Source: Erythrobacter ramosus | GTDB lineage: Bacteria; Pseudomonadota; Alphaproteobacteria; Sphingomonadales; Sphingomonadaceae | Reading direction: 5' to 3' | NCBI RefSeq assembly: GCF_009828055.1 | Contig: NZ_WTYB01000001.1 | Span: forward strand, 573,183-637,182 | Length of the DNA: 64,000 bases | Notes under the pieces: model-generated | What the model saw: the letters and a program-made list of their open reading frames with translations, nothing else | Databases searched by the model: none | Told to the model about the DNA's origin: nothing | Made by a program: the position numbers and the translations under genes | Shown: positions 57,779 to 64,000 of the stretch, in pieces | Layout: every line of letters begins with the position of its first letter | Numbering within the stretch: the stretch's first letter is position 1

Positions 57779-58975
57779 TTACTTCTTGAGGGGCTGGGGG
57801 TTGACGGTTTCGCCGGGGTTGAGGAACCCGCCGGCGCGCAGCACCACCTGCTCATTGCCGGTGAGGCCTTCGGTGATGGCGAGGCCGTTGGCCGTCACCG
57901 CACCGGTCTTGACCGGGCGGCGCACCGCTTTCTTGTCCTTGCCGATGACATAGACAAAGCTGCCTTGGCTATCGGCGAGCACGGCGCTTTCGGGAAGAAC
58001 CGTTGCGCTGAAGCTGCCCGAATTGATCCGCGCCGTGGCAAAGCCGCCGGGCCGCAGTTCGGGCGCAAAGGGCAGCGCGATCCGCGCCGTGCCCTGCCGG
58101 GTCGTCGCATCGATGACCGGGGCAACCTGCCAGATCTGGCCCGAGAAGCTCTTTTCCGATCCGGTTGGGGTGATGGTCGCCATCGTGCCGACCGAAAGCT
58201 TCGCCAGCTGTTCTTCGGAAAGCTGGGCGAGCATTTCCATCTCGCCGCCGCTGGCGATGGTGAACAGCGCCGGAGAGCCTGCACCGACCGTCTGACCGGG
58301 CTCGACATTGCGGGCGAGAACATAGCCAGTGGCGGGCGCATAGATATTGAGCCGCTCGTTCCGCGCGCGCTGTTCGCCGAACTGCGCCTGCGCGACCTTC
58401 ACGCGGGCAACGGCGGAATCGCGCACGGCGGTCAGCCGGTCAATATCGGCCTTGGAAACAAACCCGCGCGCCACCAGCTGGGCGGCGCGATCAAGGTTGG
58501 CCTGGGCCAGATTGGCGTCAGCCTTGGCGACATCGATCTGCGCGGATTGTGCGGCGGCCTGCTGGACCTGCACCGAACGGTCGATCACTGCCAGCACCTG
58601 ACCCTGCTGCACCCAATCGCCCGCATCGACAGTGACGCGCAGCACTTGCCCGCCTTCGCCCACAACGCCAACCGGCATCGGGCGGCGTGCCGCCAGAGTG
58701 CCGGGCGCCTCAATCTCGCCTGCGACCGTCGTCATACCGGGCGTGACAACGGTAACCGAAGGGGCCTGCGAATTGTCATCATCAACCGCCACCGGCTCGC
58801 CGCCGGCCAGCGCAAACCACGCCGCGACCGCCAACAGCAGCCCGAACACGCCAAGCCCGCCGACAATCAGCCAACGCGGGAGCGCGGGCGCGGCAAGCGT
58901 GCGCGCACCGGAAAACTCGGTGGTCACCCCGTCGGCGGCCTCGGCCCTGATCGTCGTCTCGTAATTCATCGCCAT
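57779..58975 (-). CDS. RND periplasmic adaptor (membrane fusion protein)
   Basis: Product of 398 residues that bridges the RND permease and an outer-membrane channel. It has an N-terminal membrane anchor (LPRWLIVGGLGVFGLLLAVA), a lipoyl-like half (RVTVDAGDWVQQGQVLAVID), an alpha-helical hairpin (AQIDVAKADANLAQANLDRA), the second lipoyl half (IYAPATGYVLARNVEPGQTV) and beta-barrel/MP domains to the C-terminus. It is the first gene of the two-gene unit; the permease begins 80 bases after its stop. Confidence 0.94.
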   Translation of the reverse strand: MAMNYETTIRAEAADGVTTEFSGARTLAAPALPRWLIVGGLGVFGLLLAVAAWFALAGGEPVAVDDDNSQAPSVTVVTPGMTTVAGEIEAPGTLAARRPMPVGVVGEGGQVLRVTVDAGDWVQQGQVLAVIDRSVQVQQAAAQSAQIDVAKADANLAQANLDRAAQLVARGFVSKADIDRLTAVRDSAVARVKVAQAQFGEQRARNERLNIYAPATGYVLARNVEPGQTVGAGSPALFTIASGGEMEMLAQLSEEQLAKLSVGTMATITPTGSEKSFSGQIWQVAPVIDATTRQGTARIALPFAPELRPGGFATARINSGSFSATVLPESAVLADSQGSFVYVIGKDKKAVRRPVKTGAVTANGLAITEGLTGNEQVVLRAGGFLNPGETVNPQPLKK

Positions 58976-59162
58976 TCCCTCACTCGGACCGGTCCCGCGC
59001 AGCGGACACTCCGGCCACGAAGTGTATTACTCGCATAAGTCACCAACTGCAACGCCTCATAGATTGTCGGGCGTTGGGCCGCAATGACTGCATCGACCGA
59101 TGACTTTCAGCCTAGACGAAAGGCACGCGTCAGCGGTTCGGGGTGAGGAAAGGGCTATCGCA

Positions 59163-59429
59163 TCAGCGCACTCGGCCGCGCTGGATCAGATTGACGATCC
59201 CGAGCAACACCACCGCGCCGATGACGGCAACGATCAGTCCGCGGATCGAGAATTCCTGCACGCTGCCACTGATGCCGAGCAAGGGGCCGGCAATCAAATT
59301 GCCAATCACCGAGCCGACGCAGCCGACGACGATGTTGAGGACGACGCCCATCGATGCATCGCGATTCATCAGAAGGCTGGCCAGCCAGCCCGCCAAACCG
59401 CCAACAATCAACGCGATAATCCATCCCAT
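59163..59429 (-). CDS. GlsB/YeaQ/YmgE family small membrane protein
   Basis: Product of 88 residues with three hydrophobic, Gly-rich segments: MGWIIALIVGGLAGWLASLL, VVLNIVVGCVGSVIGNLIAG and IRGLIVAVIGAVVLLGIVNL. This is the typical pattern of the transglycosylase-associated/GlsB family, stress-induced membrane proteins of unclear function. The ATG at 59429 starts at the conserved MGWI. It lies between the adaptor and sciP genes, all on the minus strand. Confidence 0.9.
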   Translation of the reverse strand: MGWIIALIVGGLAGWLASLLMNRDASMGVVLNIVVGCVGSVIGNLIAGPLLGISGSVQEFSIRGLIVAVIGAVVLLGIVNLIQRGRVR

Positions 59430-59506
59430 AAAGTGTCTCCCATGCCGGCAGCTGGTGCGCGAGATGTGCGCGCTGCCGTGCAAGGGGAGTGCCGCCAAAC
59501 GACGAC

Positions 59507-59537
59507 AGCCCGCAACGCCTTACGGGCAGAGCGGGCT
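59507..59537 (-). terminator. Hairpin downstream of sciP
   Basis: An inverted repeat AGCCCGC/GCGGGCT with a 17-base loop lies about 27 bases beyond the sciP stop on the minus strand. There is no T-run; a role as transcript end is tentative. Confidence 0.4.
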
Positions 59538-59563
59538 TCCGGCGGGACGAATCGAAGCTGGAG

Positions 59564-59863
59564 TCAGTACTTGAGCTGGCGCTCGTAGAGGTCGCGGTAG
59601 TGCTGAATCTTCGTGACACGCAGCCCGTGCATCCCCGAACGATCGACCGCACGCTGCCACGAAGCGAACTCCTCCAGCGTCAGGCCATAGCGCGCGAGCG
59701 CTTCGTCAAGCGTCAGCAGCCCGCCATTGACGGCAGCCACCACCTCGGCCTTGCGCCGCACCACCCAACGCTTGGTCTGGGGAGAAGGCAGGTCGGCAAG
59801 CGTCAGCGGCTCGCCAAGCGGGCCGATAACCTGTGCGGGGCGGATGTCCTGGTTCTCAATCAT
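59564..59863 (-). CDS. sciP: CtrA inhibitor SciP (DUF1153)
   Basis: Small HTH protein that in Caulobacter binds CtrA and blocks its activation of target promoters during part of the cell cycle. The 99-residue product matches DUF1153 across its length: LPSPQTKRWVVRRKAEVVAA, GGLLTLDEALARYGLTLEEF and GLRVTKIQHYRDL near the end. It overlaps by four bases the gene upstream (ATGA), an unrecognised protein presumably made with it. ctrA is elsewhere in the window (5.2 kb). Confidence 0.92.
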   Translation of the reverse strand: MIENQDIRPAQVIGPLGEPLTLADLPSPQTKRWVVRRKAEVVAAVNGGLLTLDEALARYGLTLEEFASWQRAVDRSGMHGLRVTKIQHYRDLYERQLKY

Positions 59864-60309
59864 TGCTTGTCTCTCGCATCGCCGCAGGGTGCGTCGGAGG
59901 GTAATCCTTTCGCGTCGCCCGGGCGGTTGGCTTCGTTGAAGCCAACCTTTGCACCCAAGGCTTTAGATTGCCCTAAAGTATCAAGGTTAACACCCGGTTC
60001 GCTATCGTCGAGAAGCGCAAAGTAACTTGCAGCCGCATCGCCGAAGCTGGCTGCTGTCTGCTCGATCGGGGCGTGCGATTCGGTCCGCAGCAGCAGCCGC
60101 AGGTCGCGCGCCGCGTTGAGCCGCGCGGTTAGCTCACTCCATTCGAGCGCGCGCAGAGCTTCCCCCGCGCGCCGTGCCGGACGCAGTGCGAATCGCTCCT
60201 CACCGCCACTGGAGGACGTGGTTCGCACGCGGGTGCGCTCCTCGGCGGGACGACCACCGGAAAGCGCGCCGCTGTGCGCATTGAAAGGCTTGGCTTTCTC
60301 AAACATCAT
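59860..60309 (-). CDS. Protein of unknown function coupled to sciP
   Basis: Product of 149 residues starting MMFEKAKPFNAHSGALSGGR. The N-terminal third is rich in Arg, Ser and Gly and looks disordered. The middle is helical (LEWSELTARLNAARDLRLLL; TAASFGDAAASYFALLDDSE) and the tail is polar. It has no membrane segment and no motif I recognise. The overlap with sciP suggests coordinated production and perhaps a cell-cycle role, which is inference from position only. Confidence 0.7.
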   Translation of the reverse strand: MMFEKAKPFNAHSGALSGGRPAEERTRVRTTSSSGGEERFALRPARRAGEALRALEWSELTARLNAARDLRLLLRTESHAPIEQTAASFGDAAASYFALLDDSEPGVNLDTLGQSKALGAKVGFNEANRPGDAKGLPSDAPCGDARDKQ

Positions 60310-60340
60310 CGCCCTTCCTAACCCGAGTACGTCAAAATCC

Positions 60341-60403
60341 GGTAAAACCGGTGTTTACCTGAGCTTAGGAATAGCGCGGGCGGACCGGGCAAGATTATCT
60401 TGC
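60341..60403. promoter_or_regulatory. Two dyads in the sciP-operon/mnmA divergent region
   Basis: GGTAAA-N7-TTTACC spans 60341-60359 and GCAAGAT-N1-ATCTTGC spans 60389-60403. They lie between the start of the sciP-linked gene (60309) and mnmA (60471). They could be regulator-binding sites for either gene; no regulator can be named. Confidence 0.4.
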
Positions 60404-60470
60404 TGAAATCGCGCACCGAATTGGTGCCACTGGCGAAGCGGGCAAAGGCTCGCTATATCGCGGCCCGCTC

Positions 60471-61640
60471 ATGGAAACCCCTGCCCTTCTCGACACCGGC
60501 CTAATGGCCAAAAGCGAGGCCGCCGCGCTGTTCGATCTGCCGCGCGCCGCCGCCGATTGCCGGATCGTCGTGGCGATGAGCGGCGGAGTCGATTCCTCGG
60601 TGGTCGCCGCACTTGCCCATGCCAGCGGCGCGGAAGTGATCGGCATCACACTCCAGCTTTACGATTATGGCGCTGCGACGGGCCGCAAGGGTGCGTGCTG
60701 CGCGGGCGACGACATTCGCGATGCGCGCGCCGTGGCTGACCGGCTCGGCATCGCGCATTATGTCTTCGACCATGAAAGCGCCTTCCGCGAAGAGGTGGTC
60801 GAACAGTTCGCGGACGAATACCTCGCGGGGCGCACCCCGGTGCCCTGCATTCGCTGCAATATGGGCCCGAAGTTCACCGATCTGTTCCGCATGGCGCGCG
60901 AATTGGGCGCGGACTGTCTGGCGACCGGGCATTATGTCCGGCGGGTGATGACGGAGGGCGGCCCGCAATTGCACCGCGCCTTCGATCCGGCGCGCGATCA
61001 GTCCTACTTTCTTTACGGCACCACCGAAGCGCAGCTCGCTTACCTGCGCTTTCCGCTGGGCGGGATGCCCAAGCCGCAGGTGCGCGAGCTGGCCGAAGCG
61101 GCGGGCCTGCGCAACGCGGCCAAGCCGGATTCGCAGGACATCTGCTTCGTGCCCGATGGCAATTACGCCAAGATCGTCACCAAGGTGCGCCCCGAAGGCG
61201 CGGCCCCTGGCGCGATCGTCCACGCTGCCACCGGCGAGACGCTTGGGACACACAAGGGCATCGTCCATTTCACCGTGGGCCAGCGCAAGGGTCTGGAGAT
61301 CGGCGGCCAGCCTGAGCCGCTCTACGTGATCGGTCTCGATGCGGCATCGCGCGAAGTCCGGGTCGGGCCAAAGCGGATGCTGGCGGTGAACGCCGCGCGC
61401 GTGACCGAAACCAACCGCATCGGGCCGATGGGTGACGAACCGCTGACGGCCAAGGTCCGCAGCCTCGCCAAGCCCGTGCCGGTGACGCTCGAAGGCGCAA
61501 TCGGCGGGGGCTCTGCGGTCACGATCCGCTTTGCCACGCCAGAATTCGGCGTCGCACCCGGGCAGGCAGCAGTGATCTATGCGGGCGAACGCGTAATCGG
61601 CGGCGGGTGGATCGATTCGACCGAAAAGGTCGAGGCCTGA
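60471..61640 (+). CDS. mnmA: tRNA-specific 2-thiouridylase MnmA
   Basis: Installs 2-thiouridine at the wobble position of tRNA-Lys, -Glu and -Gln. The 389-residue product has the PP-loop [16 protein letters not shown] (SGGVDSS, residues 37-43), the first catalytic cysteine C129 in [11 protein letters not shown] and the second C225 in [12 protein letters not shown], followed by the central and C-terminal barrel domains ([13 protein letters not shown]). The N-terminal extension of about 30 residues before the PP-loop is common in alphaproteobacteria. It diverges from the sciP unit. Confidence 0.96.
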   Translation: METPALLDTGLMAKSEAAALFDLPRAAADCRIVVAMSGGVDSSVVAALAHASGAEVIGITLQLYDYGAATGRKGACCAGDDIRDARAVADRLGIAHYVFDHESAFREEVVEQFADEYLAGRTPVPCIRCNMGPKFTDLFRMARELGADCLATGHYVRRVMTEGGPQLHRAFDPARDQSYFLYGTTEAQLAYLRFPLGGMPKPQVRELAEAAGLRNAAKPDSQDICFVPDGNYAKIVTKVRPEGAAPGAIVHAATGETLGTHKGIVHFTVGQRKGLEIGGQPEPLYVIGLDAASREVRVGPKRMLAVNAARVTETNRIGPMGDEPLTAKVRSLAKPVPVTLEGAIGGGSAVTIRFATPEFGVAPGQAAVIYAGERVIGGGWIDSTEKVEA

Positions 61641-61648
61641 ACCTTTTT

Positions 61649-61749
61649 CCCGTTCGTCCTGAGCTTGTCGAAGGACTGCACTTCTTTGCTGCCTGGGCCT
61701 CGGTCCGCGAAGGAAAGACAACCCTTCGACAAGCTCAGGGTGAACGGGA
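61649..61749. repeat. Inverted repeat of the GAGCTTGTCGAAG family
   Basis: Arms of about 38 bases around a central spacer carry the core CTGAGCTTGTCGAAG (left) and its complement CTTCGACAAGCTCAG (right), flanked by CCGTTC/GAACGG. It belongs to the same family as the element at 32221-32315 and lies between the convergent mnmA and 61759 genes. Confidence 0.85.
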
Positions 61750-61758
61750 GCGGGCGTT

Positions 61759-62109
61759 TCACCCCTCCCACGTCTCCAGCACGCAGCCATAGCCTTCGCG
61801 ATAGGTCGCGGTTGCTTCGGCCACCAGCGGGAAGCGGGCGGTGACGCTCTTCGCCTCGGGATTGTCGCGCAGGGTCACGGCTTCCATCCCGGCGAGCTTG
61901 TCCTTGCGGCAGTCTTCAAGACTGCGGCCCGCGACAAAGCGGCACGAACAGGCGACCCGCGCCGAATAGGCCGACGCGATGCTGCCATAGCCATTGATCG
62001 GCTCGCGAAACGCCCAGGCAGCTCCGCCCACGCCCAGCGCGATGATCGCCAGCAGCCACAGCCCGTAGCGCGGACGGCGGATCGCTGTGCGGGGGGGTGA
62101 TTTCGCCAT
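61759..62109 (-). CDS. Membrane-anchored protein with cysteine-rich periplasmic part, unknown function
   Basis: Product of 116 residues. A basic N-terminus is followed by one membrane span (GLWLLAIIALGVGGAAWAF) and a periplasmic part with four cysteines (VACSCRFVAGRSLEDCRKD; REGYGCVLETW). The CxC pair and further cysteines suggest disulfides or metal binding. The ATG at 62109 is chosen because the span then lies at a normal distance from the start. It diverges from the serine-hydrolase gene with 34 bases between the start codons. The family is unrecognised. Confidence 0.75.
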   Translation of the reverse strand: MAKSPPRTAIRRPRYGLWLLAIIALGVGGAAWAFREPINGYGSIASAYSARVACSCRFVAGRSLEDCRKDKLAGMEAVTLRDNPEAKSVTARFPLVAEATATYREGYGCVLETWEG

Positions 62110-62143
62110 TGCCAAGCCTTCGCGCATCGGGAATTGGGGCCGC

Positions 62144-63289
62144 ATGACCCTTGGATCGCCTGCCCATAATCGCGCGGCCCTGCTAGCGCCAGCCCTGCTG
62201 ATGCTCGCTGCCTGCGGATCGACGCCGCCGGGGCAAGCCCCCCTCTCCGAAGCCGCGCTCGCCGCGGTGACCGCGGATGGCGGGGCGCCGAAGGACCAGC
62301 TTGCCCGGTCGATCGACGATCTGTTTGCGATGCCGGGCCTCGGCGAAACCCGCGCCGTGGTGGTGATGGCAAACGGGAAACTCGCCGCTGAACGCTATGG
62401 CCCCGGCTACAGCAAGGACACGCGCTTCGTCAGCTGGTCGATGGCCAAGACGGTCACCGGCGTGTTGATCGGGATGCTGGTCGCTGACGGCAAGCTCAGC
62501 CTCGATGCCCCCGCCCCCGTCCCGCTATGGCAGCGCCCCGGCGATCCGCGCGCCGAGATCACCTTGCGCCAGCTGCTTCAGATGCGCAGCGGGCTGCGCC
62601 ACACCGAAGCGGGCGATCCGCCCTACGAATCGAGCGAGGTCAGAATGCTGTTCCTCGATGGGCGCGACAATATGGCGAAGTGGGCGGAGGAGCAGCCGCT
62701 CGAAGCTGAGCCGGGTAAGCAGTTCGAATATTCTTCGAACACCAGCGTGATCCTCGCCGATATCGCCGCGCGCGCGCTGACGGCCAGCACCTCGCCCGAT
62801 GCGAGGCGCAAGGCAGTGGCGGGATATTTGCAGGAACGGTTGTTCGGCCCGCTCGGCATGACGTCGATGGTACCCGAGTTCGATGCGAGCGGCACGCTGA
62901 TCGGTGGCAGCCTGATGCACGCCAGTGCGCGCGACTGGGCGAAACTGGGCGAATTCCTGCGGCTGAAAGGCCGCGCGCCCGGCGGCGAGCAATTGGTGCC
63001 GCAGCGCTGGGTCGAGGCGATGGTCACCCCCTCGCCCCGCAGCCCGCATTACGGGTTCCAGACCTGGCTCAACCGCCCGATCCCCGGCACACCGGCGAGC
63101 GAACACCCGCTATTCCCCGACCGCGCGCCGCAAAGCCTGTTCTCGCTGATCGGGCATATGGGGCAGTATGTGCTGGTCTCGCCCAGTCAGCGCGTGACGC
63201 TGGTGCGGCTCGGCCATTCGGACAGCACCCAGCGCCCGCCGATGTTGCAGCAGGCGGCGGATATTCTCGAACTGTATCCGGTGCGTTAG
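62144..63289 (+). CDS. Beta-lactamase-fold serine hydrolase lipoprotein
   Basis: Product of 381 residues. The lipoprotein signal ends at C24 (ALLMLAACGS). The class C beta-lactamase/penicillin-binding fold shows the nucleophile S99 in SWSMAKTVTG (SxxK) and the YSSNTS motif (YxN). Such EstB/AmpC-related proteins are usually esterases or peptidases rather than beta-lactamases; no cephalosporinase call is supported. Location is the periplasmic face of the outer or inner membrane. The ATG at 62144 starts the signal peptide. Confidence 0.9.
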   Translation: MTLGSPAHNRAALLAPALLMLAACGSTPPGQAPLSEAALAAVTADGGAPKDQLARSIDDLFAMPGLGETRAVVVMANGKLAAERYGPGYSKDTRFVSWSMAKTVTGVLIGMLVADGKLSLDAPAPVPLWQRPGDPRAEITLRQLLQMRSGLRHTEAGDPPYESSEVRMLFLDGRDNMAKWAEEQPLEAEPGKQFEYSSNTSVILADIAARALTASTSPDARRKAVAGYLQERLFGPLGMTSMVPEFDASGTLIGGSLMHASARDWAKLGEFLRLKGRAPGGEQLVPQRWVEAMVTPSPRSPHYGFQTWLNRPIPGTPASEHPLFPDRAPQSLFSLIGHMGQYVLVSPSQRVTLVRLGHSDSTQRPPMLQQAADILELYPVR

Positions 63290-63347
63290 TTTTCCGCACG
63301 CCATCCGGCGTACGGTCCTCGCTAGACGCGCAGCAAGCTGCGCCCGA

Positions 63348-64000
63348 CTAGAGGTAGAAGCTACCCTCGACGACAGTGACGCACGGCCCGCCGAGCCATG
63401 CCTTATCGCCGTCAAGCCGCAGCGTCAGATCGCCGCCGCGTGTGCTCGCCTGATGGGCGGTGAAGCTGTCACGTCCCAGCCGCTTGGCCCAATAGGGCGT
63501 CAGAACAGCGTGGGCCGAGCCGGTGACGCTGTCCTCGTCCACCCCGCCGCCGGGGACGAACACCCGGCTGACGATGTCGGTGCGCTCTCCCGGCGCGGTG
63601 CATATGAACTGGTCAATGCCCAAAGCACCCAGCCCGCGAATATCGGGATCGAGCGCACGGATCGCCGCTTCGTCTTCGAACAGGAAGATGTTGTAGCGGG
63701 TGTCGTTGCGCCAGACCTCGATCGGCTCGGCGCCGAGCAGCGCCATAGCCTCGGGATAGGCGCGCGGCGCGGTAGGAATCGCGGGCAGCGCCAATTCATA
63801 CCCTGCGCCGTCATGCCGCACTTCAAGAATGCCCGATTTGCGCGTGCGGAACGTGACGCGATCTAGCGCCTGACCTTCGGCATCGCGGGTCAGCAGCACA
63901 TGCCCGCTCGCCAGCGTCGCATGGCCGCACAGCGCGATTTCATAGGTCGGCGTGCACCAGCGCAGCTCCCAATCGGCCTCGCCCGTGGCGTCACGCACCA
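63348..64000 (-). CDS. PhzF family isomerase-like protein (5' end outside window)
   Basis: The visible 217 residues cover most of a PhzF-type protein: TPTYEIALCGHATLASGHVL with the conserved GHAT region, the FVPGGGVDEDSVTGSAHAVL signature and an end at ...VVEGSFYL. The family includes the phenazine-pathway isomerase PhzF, but most members have other or unknown substrates, and no phenazine genes are present. Its N-terminus with the catalytic glutamate region lies beyond the right edge, so the GTG visible at 63998 is unlikely to be the real start. Confidence 0.9.
   Translation of the reverse strand, partial: VRDATGEADWELRWCTPTYEIALCGHATLASGHVLLTRDAEGQALDRVTFRTRKSGILEVRHDGAGYELALPAIPTAPRAYPEAMALLGAEPIEVWRNDTRYNIFLFEDEAAIRALDPDIRGLGALGIDQFICTAPGERTDIVSRVFVPGGGVDEDSVTGSAHAVLTPYWAKRLGRDSFTAHQASTRGGDLTLRLDGDKAWLGGPCVTVVEGSFYL

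Noticed and set aside
62144..63289. Antibiotic-resistance beta-lactamase
   Set aside because: SxxK and YxN are present, but the lipoprotein form and general sequence fit EstB-like hydrolases. There is no specific support for beta-lactam cleavage.
63348..64000. Phenazine biosynthesis locus
   Set aside because: Only a PhzF-family gene is seen. Most PhzF homologues are unrelated to phenazines, and no phz genes accompany it.

Overview
The window reads as chromosomal DNA of a high-GC alphaproteobacterium of the order Sphingomonadales, most likely family Erythrobacteraceae. The grounds are the cell-cycle regulators CtrA and SciP (a DUF1153 protein), the lptB-rpoN pair, PduO-type adenosyltransferase and twin-transmembrane genes, a DUF3035 lipoprotein after lspA, GC-rich codon use, and intergenic palindromes of types frequent in this order. 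The assignment is by recognition, without a database search. I see no insertion sequence, prophage, CRISPR array or rRNA operon. There is one tRNA gene (Thr, GGT). Both ends cut genes: prfA on the left and a PhzF-family gene on the right.

Layout. 0-5 kb: prfA and hisS, ppa, a small membrane protein, lptB-rpoN. 5-8.9 kb: ctrA with an elaborate promoter region, a membrane-anchored HTH protein, trmB and small proteins. 8.9-18.3 kb: maeB, mutS, two lineage proteins, a 3-hydroxyacyl-CoA dehydrogenase / adenosyltransferase / TTM-protein set, gluQ and an HNH nuclease. 18.4-31.3 kb: a complete glycogen locus (glgP-glgB-glgC-glgA-pgm-glgX on the minus strand, malQ divergent), largely coupled by 4-base overlaps. 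31.4-34.9 kb: an unusual operon with an SDR lacking the catalytic tyrosine, both subunits of a thiamine-dependent 2-oxoacid dehydrogenase E1, a free-standing lipoyl domain and an NTF2-like protein, with no E2 or E3. 35-44.3 kb: a membrane di-iron hydroxylase, tRNA-Thr, then a housekeeping run gpmA-purE-purK-folA-ribF-ileS-lspA-DUF3035. 44.6-54 kb: CNNM/CBS transporter, OmpA-type lipoprotein, CysQ-like phosphatase, sucC, etfBA and poorly characterised envelope proteins. 54-64 kb: an RND permease with an extra inserted domain and its adaptor, GlsB-like protein, sciP with an unknown partner gene, mnmA, a serine-hydrolase lipoprotein and PhzF.

How parts fit together. The glycogen locus covers synthesis (GlgC, GlgA, GlgB), breakdown (GlgP, GlgX, MalQ) and the link to hexose phosphates (Pgm). 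etfBA, the hydroxyacyl-CoA dehydrogenase, the cobalamin adenosyltransferase and sucC fit acyl-CoA oxidation feeding the TCA cycle, possibly through methylmalonyl-CoA. ctrA and sciP are activator and inhibitor of one cell-cycle circuit but lie 54 kb apart.

The best candidate for an undescribed system is the 31.4-34.9 kb operon. Other points worth attention are the terminator hairpin that contains the next gene's Shine-Dalgarno sequence (51.86 kb), the expanded RND permease, codon-use patches within two aminoacyl-tRNA synthetase genes, and the CtrA-box/GANTC arrangement before ctrA.
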